A DNA stretch of 36,606 nt, taken from contig JACXWG010000011.1 of the NCBI GenBank assembly GCA_014764605.1, positions 1-36,606 of the forward strand, written 5' to 3'. Made by a program: the position numbers and the translations under genes. Of the stretch, positions 31,311 to 36,606 are shown in pieces (position 1 is the first letter of the stretch; each line of letters begins with the position of its first letter). The stretch comes from Quinella sp. 1Q5. Its GTDB lineage: Bacteria > Bacillota > Negativicutes > Selenomonadales > Selenomonadaceae. The notes beneath the pieces are model-generated. The model was not told the origin of the DNA, did not search any database, and was given only the letters and a program-made list of their open reading frames with translations.

Positions 31311-31327
31311 GGGAAGGAGCTAATTTA

Positions 31328-32857
31328 ATGGCGACAGTTCAAGAAAAGATTGCCTTAATGCACAGCAAGAAGGAACATATCCTTCAGGGCGGCGGCAAGG
31401 CTAGAATTGATAAACAGCACGAGAAAGGCAAGATGACTGCTCGCGAACGTATTGAAATGTTCTTTGACGAGGGAACCTTTGTTGAACTAGATATGTTCGT
31501 TAAGCACCGTTGCACAAACTTTGGACAGGACAAGAAAGAATTGCCTGGCGAAGGCGTCGTGACTGGCTACGGCACTGTAGACGGACGTTTAGTCTATGCA
31601 TTCGCGCAGGATTTCACGGTTGAGGGCGGCTCCCTCGGCGAAAAACACGCTCACAAGATTTGGAAGGTCATGGATTTGGCAATGAAGATGGGCGCACCAC
31701 TTATCGGCATTAACGATTCGGGCGGCGCACGCATTCAAGAGGCAGTCGATGCTTTATCGGGCTACGCGGGAATTTTCTTCCGCAATACGGCGGCTTCAGG
31801 TGTCATTCCGCAAATCTCAGTCATTATGGGTCCTTGCGCAGGCGGCGCGGTTTACTCCCCGGCAATCACCGACTTTATCTACATGGTCAAGAATACAAGC
31901 CAGATGTTCATCACGGGACCTGCGGTTATCAAGTCCGTTACGGCGGAAGAAGTCACAGCAGAGGAACTCGGCGGCGCAATGACTCATAACACTCGTTCGG
32001 GCGTGGCACACTTCGCGGCGGAGAACGAAGAGGACTGCATTAAGCAAATACGTTATCTGCTGTCCTTCCTGCCGAGCAATAATCTTGAGGACGCCCCGCT
32101 TGTTTTCAACGATGACGACCCCGACCGTCAAGACGAAGAACTTAACAATATTATTCCCGACAATCCCAACGCGCCTTACGACATGAAAGACGTTATCCGC
32201 ATGATTGTCGATAACGGCGAGTTCTATGAAGTTCATCAGCACTTCGCGACGAACATTATTACTTGCTTTGCGCACTTCGGCGGACGTAGTGTCGGAATCA
32301 TTGCCAATCAGCCGGCGGTCATGGCGGGTTGCCTAGACGTTGACGCCTCGGATAAATCTGCGCGGTTCATTCGTTTCTGCGACGCGTTCAATCTTCCGCT
32401 AGTCAATCTCGTAGACGTTCCTGGCTTCCTGCCCGGCGTCGACCAAGAGTACAACGGCATTATCCGTCACGGCGCGAAGATGCTTTACGCTTACTCCGAG
32501 GCGACTGTTCCCAAAGTAACTGTCATCACTCGCAAGGCTTATGGCGGTTCGTATATCGCAATGTGCTGTCGTGAACTCGGAGCCGACCAAGTTATGGCGT
32601 GGCCTTCCGCTGAAATCGCTGTCATGGGTCCGGCGGGCGCGGCGAATATCATCTTCCGCAAAGACCCCGACAAGGAGCAGAAGACTGCCGAATACGTCGA
32701 AGAGTTCGCGACTCCTTACAAGGCGGCTGAACGCGGTTATGCTGATATGGTTATCGAGCCTAAGGAAACTCGCCCGCTTGTCATCACTGCGTTAAATGCT
32801 CTGGCAAGCAAGCGCGAAGTCGGACCCGCCAAAAAACATGGAAATATCCCGCTTTAA
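31328..32857 (+). CDS. mmdA: Methylmalonyl-CoA decarboxylase alpha subunit (carboxyltransferase)
   Basis: 509 residues. Two crotonase-fold carboxyltransferase halves: the N-terminal half with GGARIQEAVDALSGYAGIFF and GPCAGGAVYSPA, the C-terminal half with DVPGFLPGVDQEYNGIIRHGAK and YGGSYIAM. It moves the carboxyl group of methylmalonyl-CoA to biotin on the carrier subunit, giving propionyl-CoA. In Veillonella and Propionigenium the complex then decarboxylates at the beta subunit and pumps sodium. GGAAGGAG is upstream. Propionyl-CoA carboxylase beta is the nearest alternative, but the small MmdE-like gene and carrier that follow favour the decarboxylase. Confidence 0.92.
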   Translation: MATVQEKIALMHSKKEHILQGGGKARIDKQHEKGKMTARERIEMFFDEGTFVELDMFVKHRCTNFGQDKKELPGEGVVTGYGTVDGRLVYAFAQDFTVEGGSLGEKHAHKIWKVMDLAMKMGAPLIGINDSGGARIQEAVDALSGYAGIFFRNTAASGVIPQISVIMGPCAGGAVYSPAITDFIYMVKNTSQMFITGPAVIKSVTAEEVTAEELGGAMTHNTRSGVAHFAAENEEDCIKQIRYLLSFLPSNNLEDAPLVFNDDDPDRQDEELNNIIPDNPNAPYDMKDVIRMIVDNGEFYEVHQHFATNIITCFAHFGGRSVGIIANQPAVMAGCLDVDASDKSARFIRFCDAFNLPLVNLVDVPGFLPGVDQEYNGIIRHGAKMLYAYSEATVPKVTVITRKAYGGSYIAMCCRELGADQVMAWPSAEIAVMGPAGAANIIFRKDPDKEQKTAEYVEEFATPYKAAERGYADMVIEPKETRPLVITALNALASKREVGPAKKHGNIPL

Positions 32858-32869
32858 GGAGGAACTCCT

Positions 32870-33004
32870 ATGGCAGAGAAGATTAAACCCGAAATCATCG
32901 CGGCAATCACGGCGGCGGTTCAGTCAATGTGCGGCGGCAAAGTTGTCGCAGTCAAAATCAAACGCAATGATAACTGGGCGTTGGCGTCCAAGATTAATCG
33001 TTAA
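32870..33004 (+). CDS. mmdE: Methylmalonyl-CoA decarboxylase epsilon-like subunit, 44 residues
   Basis: The small frame MAEKIKPEIIAAITAAVQS, then GGKVVAVKIKRNDNWALASKINR lies 12 bases after mmdA, with AAGGAGG 8 bases ahead of the ATG. The shape (a short helix followed by a VKIKR-NDNWALASKINR tail) resembles Veillonella MmdE and the C-terminal end of the delta subunit, which helps hold the complex together. No membrane anchor of the delta type is present. Its place between mmdA and the biotin carrier matches the Veillonella order. Confidence 0.8.
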   Translation: MAEKIKPEIIAAITAAVQSMCGGKVVAVKIKRNDNWALASKINR

Positions 33005-33022
33005 TTCGGAGGTAAATTATCA

Positions 33023-33415
33023 ATGGCAACAAAAAAATTCAACGTCACTGTGAACGGCACCACTTATGAAGTCGAAGTCGAAGAAGTAAAAGCGGCTGGC
33101 GGCGCACCGAAAGCTGCTCCTGCTCCTAAAGTAGCTCCTGCACCAGCTCCCGCCCCGAAAGCGGCTCCTGCTACGGCTCCAAAAGTTGCGGCGGGCGCGG
33201 GCGAACACTCAATCGACGCTCCAATGCCCGGAAAAGTCATCAAACTCGTCGCGGCTGAAGGTCAAGCAGTCAAAGCGGGCGATGTCCTCTTAATTCTCGA
33301 AGCAATGAAGATGCAGAACGAAATCACCGCTGATGCCGACGGCACCGTTAAGAAATTCAACGTGGCGGCAGGTCAAAGCGTCAAGGCTCACGAGTCGCTC
33401 GTTATCCTCGGCTAA
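33023..33415 (+). CDS. mmdC: Biotin carrier subunit of methylmalonyl-CoA decarboxylase (gamma)
   Basis: 130 residues. An N-terminal short domain ([18 protein letters not shown]), an alanine/proline-rich flexible linker (residues 25-60), then a biotinyl domain with [10 protein letters not shown] and the biotinylation site EAMKMQ, K96. The linker lets the biotin swing between the carboxyltransferase and the membrane decarboxylase. GGAGG precedes the ATG, 18 bases after mmdE. It is the last gene before the terminator at 33432-33472. No beta subunit (MmdB) follows. Confidence 0.93.
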   Translation: MATKKFNVTVNGTTYEVEVEEVKAAGGAPKAAPAPKVAPAPAPAPKAAPATAPKVAAGAGEHSIDAPMPGKVIKLVAAEGQAVKAGDVLLILEAMKMQNEITADADGTVKKFNVAAGQSVKAHESLVILG

Positions 33416-33431
33416 AAATATTTCGTCAATC

Positions 33432-33472
33432 AAAGGGCGCGTTTCCAATTTCGGAGACGAGCTCTTTTTTTT
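33432..33472 (+). terminator. Terminator after the decarboxylase operon
   Basis: A long hairpin (AAAGGGCGCGTTTCC pairing with GGAGACGAGCTCTTT, one mismatch) followed by a T run of eight. Confidence 0.88.
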
Positions 33473-33496
33473 GCTTGCAGTAAACAATCCTAATCG

Positions 33497-33525
33497 TTGA
33501 CGTTGACAATCGGCTAATATATAAT
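33497..33525 (+). promoter_or_regulatory. Promoter of bioY-bioB
   Basis: TTGACG (33497-33502) and a perfect TATAAT (33520-33525), 17 bases apart. CGTTGAC occurs three times (33495, 33501, 33531) and AATCGGC twice (33509, 33523) in and around it, direct repeats that might bind a regulator. No typical BirA inverted repeat is seen. Confidence 0.75.
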
Positions 33526-33555
33526 CGGCGCGTTGACATAGAGGAGGAACTTTTA

Positions 33556-34086
33556 ATGCAAGTAAGAGACTTAACAAAGATGGCAATGTGCGTGGCGTTG
33601 TGCTGTGTGACGGCGTATATCTCGTTCCCGTTGCCATTCACGCCAGGTTATGTGACGGCTTTGACGTTCGCGCTTAGCTTATCGGCTTACCTTTTGACGC
33701 CGCGTCAGACGTTCACGGTCATTTTGATTTATATCTTAATGGGCGCGGTGGGATTGCCTGTGTTCGCGGGCGGCGAGGGCTTAAGCCGACTCGTCGGACC
33801 TGCGGGAGGATTTTATTTCGCGTGGCCGATTGCATATGCATTGTTGAGCTTGGCTAAAGGTGAGCCGCCGAAATTCAAACGATACTTGCTGGCAAACGTT
33901 TCAATCGCGGTGCCGATAACCTATGTGGGCGGCGTGCTGTCGATGATGTTGGTTTTGGACGTGGGCTTATTGCAAGCGATGACGATGGCGGTATTGCCGT
34001 TTATCCCCGGCGATATCATTAAGGCAACGGCGGCGGCTCTTCTCGGCGTGAAGGTAAAAAAGTTTTGGGAGGCAGATGAACTTTGA
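33556..34086 (+). CDS. bioY: Biotin transporter BioY (S component)
   Basis: 176 residues with about six membrane segments and the BioY pattern: the N-terminal ALCCVTAYISFPLPFTPGY, GGEGLSRLVGPAGGFYFAWP in the middle and LPFIPGDIIKATAAALLG near the end. It captures biotin, alone or with an ECF energy-coupling module encoded elsewhere. GAGGAGG precedes the ATG. The stop overlaps the bioB start by 4 bases. The position directly after the biotin-dependent decarboxylase operon is functionally sensible. Confidence 0.94.
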   Translation: MQVRDLTKMAMCVALCCVTAYISFPLPFTPGYVTALTFALSLSAYLLTPRQTFTVILIYILMGAVGLPVFAGGEGLSRLVGPAGGFYFAWPIAYALLSLAKGEPPKFKRYLLANVSIAVPITYVGGVLSMMLVLDVGLLQAMTMAVLPFIPGDIIKATAAALLGVKVKKFWEADEL

Positions 34087-35054
34087 TTGCGGAAAGAATT
34101 ATTGAAGGCGAACGACTTAAGCCCGACGACGATTTAAAATTTTTACTGACGACGCCGCTTGAACAGTTGAAGGAGGGCGCACGATTGATTCAATGGCATT
34201 TCTGCGGCAACCATATCGACTTATGCACAATCATTAACGGCAAAAGCGGTCGTTGCGGTGAGGATTGCAAGTACTGCGCCCAATCTGCACGCCATCACAC
34301 CGGCATTGACGAATACGACTTCTTGCCGACGGAAAAGATTTTGGAAGTCGCTTTGGCTGACGAGCAAGCCGGCGTTAATCGCTTTTCTATCGTGACGAGT
34401 GGTCGAGCCCTTAGCGGAAAAAGTTTCGAGCGGGCGATTGAAACTTACAAATTCCTGCACACGAGACTTAAGATTGAGCTTTGCGCGTCGCACGGAATCT
34501 TATCGGGCGAACAACTTCAGCGACTGCGGGCGGCGGGCGTCAAGCGTTATCATCACAACTTAGAGACTTCGCGAAGATTTTTCCCGCACATCTGCACAAC
34601 GCACACTTACGACGAACGAATCCAGACGATTAAGCTTGCACAAGTGGCGGGTTTGGAAGTTTGTAGCGGCGGGATAATCGGCATGGGAGAAACTTGGCAA
34701 GACCGAATCGATTTGGCGTTTGAACTCGCCGTGCTTGAGATAAAATCAATCCCGATTAACATCTTGACGGCGATTAAAGGCACGCCGCTTGAAAATCTGC
34801 CGCGACTCACGCCCGAAGACATCTTGCGCACGATTGCCATTTTCCGCTACATCAATCCGACTGCGAATGTCCGGTTCGCCGCTGGAAGAAAATTTCTACC
34901 CGACCGTGGAGCCTCGGCTTTCTTGCACGGAGCCTCTGCCGCCATTACAGGAAATATGCTCACCACACCGAATAACAATATCGAAGCTGATTTGAAACTT
35001 TTAAAAGAACTCGGCTTGACGAATAAGACCAGCTATGAAAAGTCAAGAAGCTGA
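34083..35054 (+). CDS. bioB: Biotin synthase
   Basis: 323 residues, radical SAM. The cluster-binding CxxxCxxC is CGEDCKYC; it is followed by YHHNLETS, and the ANVRFAAGR segment with the arginine that touches the second, sulfur-donating cluster. It converts dethiobiotin to biotin. The start is TTG 34083, four bases inside the bioY stop, a tight translational coupling; the ribosome binding site is the GGGAGGCAG within bioY. Other bio genes are not in the window, so dethiobiotin may be imported or made elsewhere. Confidence 0.94.
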   Translation: MIAERIIEGERLKPDDDLKFLLTTPLEQLKEGARLIQWHFCGNHIDLCTIINGKSGRCGEDCKYCAQSARHHTGIDEYDFLPTEKILEVALADEQAGVNRFSIVTSGRALSGKSFERAIETYKFLHTRLKIELCASHGILSGEQLQRLRAAGVKRYHHNLETSRRFFPHICTTHTYDERIQTIKLAQVAGLEVCSGGIIGMGETWQDRIDLAFELAVLEIKSIPINILTAIKGTPLENLPRLTPEDILRTIAIFRYINPTANVRFAAGRKFLPDRGASAFLHGASAAITGNMLTTPNNNIEADLKLLKELGLTNKTSYEKSRS

Positions 35055-35609
35055 AGATGGAACATAAGGTTTATTATCACGAAGGACGGCAAAAATGATA
35101 GCAAGGATTTTGTGACAGACATGCCCCATAGCAGTCAAAGTGGCTTTGCCTTCAGAACGTTTCTTCCGGTAGAAAACAGAAAGAGCAGGGTCTTTGAAAG
35201 CGGCAACAGAGGCGGCAAGCCAAACAGCTCGACGCAGATAGGGTGAACCACGTTTGGACATGTGACCAGCTGTTTCACTCTCACCCGATTGACGCGATTT
35301 GTTTGGTCAAGCAGAGCGATAATCTTGCGTTTGAAATCGGAAGCCATATCAACGACGAAAAAACGTTGACGGCAAAGTTCACGTAAAGCGACGATGTTTT
35401 CGGAAGCGACTTGAGAGTAACGCCCGAAAAGAATGACTTCGGCGACGATTAAGGCGTCAATGGTGTCATTTTCTAATCGCGTCTATAAGTTTTACAAAAC
35501 CAGTGTGAGAGTTGGCAAAGTGAATTCTCTTGACTATGATTTTGCCGCTTGAATCGATGATAGTGGCTTCGGGAAAACGTTTGGCAATGTCAATGCCGAC
35601 TATGTACAT
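35043..35609 (-). mobile_element. Decayed IS110-family transposase
   Basis: From ATG 35609 the minus strand reads MYIVGIDIAKRFPEATIIDSS, the N-terminal DEDD nuclease start of IS110 transposases, to a stop after IDAIRK. Further down, in other frames, come DTIDALIVAEVILFGRYS and LRELCRQRFFVVDMASDFKRK, then the C-terminal SKRGSPYLRRAVWLAA with FAVLRDNKPYVP. About half of the usual 400-residue protein is missing and at least two frame changes are present, so it is inactive. Its far end lies against the bioB stop. IS110 elements usually lack inverted repeats, so the exact borders cannot be set. Confidence 0.85.
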
Positions 35610-35610
35610 A

Positions 35611-35949
35611 CATAACACCCTTTCGGATACTCTAACTAGTGCGGTTCAAAACCTGTTTGCTCTTAATGAAGTGGACATAACGTCAGTCAATAAAGATTCA
35701 ATAAAACGCGGCACCGATTCGAAAAAGTTTCCAAAATTCAACCGAACAGATGGCTTTAGCGCAATAATGAAAATAGAATTTCAATCAACAAGATTTAAAA
35801 TGAATGATTCAGTATTTCTAATTAGCTTTTATGAGGAAAACGGCGAGAAGATGTATTGCATACTGGACGATTACAGAGAAGACACGTATTATCCGAATGA
35901 AGAAAGCGAAATTACTCCTGGAAATTTAGATAGAAGCGGTAATGTATGA
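35611..35949 (+). pseudogene. 3' part of an unknown gene, 5' end lost at the IS110 remnant
   Basis: An open frame reading SAVQNLFALNEVDITSV, later FQSTRFKMNDSVFLISFYEE and MYCILDDYREDTYYPNEE, ends at TAA/TGA near 35949. In the same frame the upstream part (35530-35610) is antisense to the transposase and has no ribosome binding site, so the true start was probably removed by the IS insertion. The residue make-up (many D, E, N, Y) suggests a small soluble protein; I do not recognise the family. It precedes the peptide cassettes and may once have belonged to them. Confidence 0.5.
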
Positions 35950-36007
35950 CCAAAAGCTTGGAGTTTTATCAAAAATAATTTGAAATGACATTTCGAAAGC
36001 AAAAAAA

Positions 36008-36036
36008 GCCCTTCGGCGGTGCATCGGAGGGTTTTT
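36008..36036 (+). terminator. Terminator at the head of peptide cassette 1
   Basis: CCCTTCG pairs with CGGAGGG (one wobble), then TTTTT. It ends transcripts from upstream and insulates the next promoter. Confidence 0.8.
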
Positions 36037-36038
36037 CG

Positions 36039-36068
36039 TTGATGTATTAAAAATTTTTCGGCTAAAAT
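36039..36068 (+). promoter_or_regulatory. Promoter of peptide gene 1
   Basis: TTGATG (36039-36044) and TAAAAT (36063-36068), 18 bases apart, 61 bases ahead of the start codon. Confidence 0.65.
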
Positions 36069-36129
36069 GTGTAACGAAATCGGAATCCAAACGTAAAAGC
36101 AGTAGAAAACGAATTGGAGGTAGATAAAA

Positions 36130-36342
36130 ATGGCAACACGCGAAGAAAACTTGAAAAAAATCAACAGTCAACTGGAAATGCTCACCGACGAGGAACTCGA
36201 CGGCGTTGCGGGCGGCAATATACTTTACAGCGTGGCGGACGGCACTAATCCGAATAAATCACTGCATATCACGATTTTTAACAACCAAAGTCCGGAAAAT
36301 ATACCGCAAATCAAAAATAAATTAAAATTTCCGCCATTATGA
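36130..36342 (+). CDS. Double-glycine-leader peptide precursor 1 (bacteriocin/RiPP-type)
   Basis: 70 residues. The charged, helical leader (residues 1-29) ends EELDGVAGG, the double-glycine site cut by C39-peptidase ABC exporters and found in Nif11-type leaders. The core of 41 residues begins NILYSVADGTNPNKS and ends KNKLKFPPL; it has no cysteine, so lanthionine or disulfide bridging is excluded. The ATG follows GGAGG at 36117-36121. No modifying enzyme or exporter is visible. Alternatives are a small secreted signal or adhesin subunit. The leader ending is identical in the next gene while the rest differs. Confidence 0.8.
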   Translation: MATREENLKKINSQLEMLTDEELDGVAGGNILYSVADGTNPNKSLHITIFNNQSPENIPQIKNKLKFPPL

Positions 36343-36410
36343 CTGTTGCCAAAGCGTTTATGATTTCTTCTTTTATGTTTTGGAAATGGTAAGCTAAAAA
36401 TTGTCAAAAA

Positions 36411-36441
36411 AGCCCTTCGGAGGTCTTGTCGGAGGGTTTTT
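36411..36441 (+). terminator. Terminator after peptide gene 1
   Basis: CCCTTCG pairs with CGGAGGG (one wobble), 13-base loop, then TTTTT. Confidence 0.8.
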
Positions 36442-36443
36442 CA

Positions 36444-36472
36444 TTGACGGAGGAAAAATTTTTTGCTAAACT
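36444..36472 (+). promoter_or_regulatory. Promoter of peptide gene 2
   Basis: TTGACG (36444-36449) and TAAACT (36467-36472), 17 bases apart, at the position matching the promoter of cassette 1. Confidence 0.65.
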
Positions 36473-36531
36473 TGTAACGAAATGGAAACTCCAACGTATA
36501 AGCAGTAGAAAACGAATTGGAGGCTGATAAT

Positions 36532-36606
36532 ATGGCTAAGGAAGACAAATTCGCGGACGAAATCATGAGCGAAGAGGAACTAGACGGCGTAGCAGGCGGA
36601 AATTGT
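36532..36606 (+). CDS. Double-glycine-leader peptide precursor 2 (partial, runs off the window)
   Basis: 25 codons are visible: a 23-residue leader starting MAKEDKFADEIM and ending EELDGVAGG, then NC. The leader is shorter than in gene 1 but ends identically (EELDGVAGGN), while the early part differs. The core opens with a cysteine at its second residue, unlike core 1. GGAGG lies ahead of the ATG in the repeated leader. The gene continues beyond 36606. Confidence 0.8.
   Translation, partial: MAKEDKFADEIMSEEELDGVAGGNC

Larger units (their letters stand above)
36001..36129 (+). repeat. First copy of a terminator-promoter-leader cassette ahead of a peptide gene
   Basis: Compare with 36405-36531: both have AGCCCTTCGG hairpins, a promoter, TGTAACGAAAT, and an identical AGCAGTAGAAAACGAATTGG before the ribosome binding site GGAGG. 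The two copies start 404 bases apart and agree over most of about 125 bases. Confidence 0.9.
36405..36531 (+). repeat. Second copy of the terminator-promoter-leader cassette
   Basis: Same order and mostly the same bases as 36001-36129, with scattered differences and a few small indels. Confidence 0.9.

Noticed and set aside
33480..33555. BirA operator upstream of bioY
   Set aside because: The visible repeats are direct, not the spaced inverted repeat of known BirA sites.
35530..35610. ATG start at 35530 for the gene ending at 35949
   Set aside because: These codons are antisense to the transposase N-terminus and have no ribosome binding site; the frame is open there by chance.

Overview
The window looks like chromosomal DNA of an anaerobic Negativicutes bacterium (Selenomonas/Veillonella relatives). 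The main reason is a methylmalonyl-CoA decarboxylase operon (CoA transferase, epimerase, MmdA, a 44-residue MmdE-like subunit, biotin carrier), the succinate-to-propionate route typical of that class. A SCIFF peptide, a CBS-domain type II pyrophosphatase, CbiK and a SpoVB-like flippase fit. The assignment is by gene content only.

Layout. 1-330: end of rpmA (L27) and a tRNA-Leu(CAA) with its own promoter. 400-4300, minus strand: glmM, cbiK, a remnant of a glucose-1-phosphate cytidylyltransferase gene, an NAD-dependent sugar epimerase, a zinc-ribbon membrane protein and a DUF192 protein. 4396-7028, minus: a four-gene operon (Tat-exported amidohydrolase, secreted ABM-fold protein, DJ-1/PfpI protein, tautomerase). 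7142-10032, minus: CBS-type pyrophosphatase, a 48-residue SCIFF ranthipeptide precursor (8914-9060), and a polyprenyl diphosphate synthase. 10099-18467, minus: a rearranged island with three DUF1919 genes (two broken), two DUF4422 glycosyltransferase-like genes and, between them, a copper ATPase fused to a CopZ-like domain. 18472-24127, minus: ileS, a diacylglycerol-kinase-family lipid kinase and a SpoVB/MurJ-like flippase.

From 24228 nearly everything is on the plus strand: a GIY-YIG/NUMOD3 endonuclease with its HTH tail cut off by a stop codon, a DUF4931 HIT-like protein, an RTX-type protein with 471-bp internal duplications, the methylmalonyl-CoA decarboxylase operon, and bioY-bioB, which would supply the biotin that the decarboxylase carrier needs. 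After a decayed IS110-family element (minus strand) and a truncated gene, the window ends in a tandem series of small double-glycine-leader peptide genes, each in a near-identical terminator-promoter-leader cassette; the second runs off the edge.

The most notable points are: (1) the repeated precursor-peptide cassettes at 36001-36606; (2) the DUF1919/DUF4422 island, whose junction scars (a copied ileS tail and a stray DUF1919 tail) record duplication; (3) an internal ribosome binding site that could release a free copper chaperone from the copA reading frame; (4) the SCIFF precursor with no maturase gene in the window; (5) several genes each broken by one small event, which is either real decay/phase variation or assembly error.
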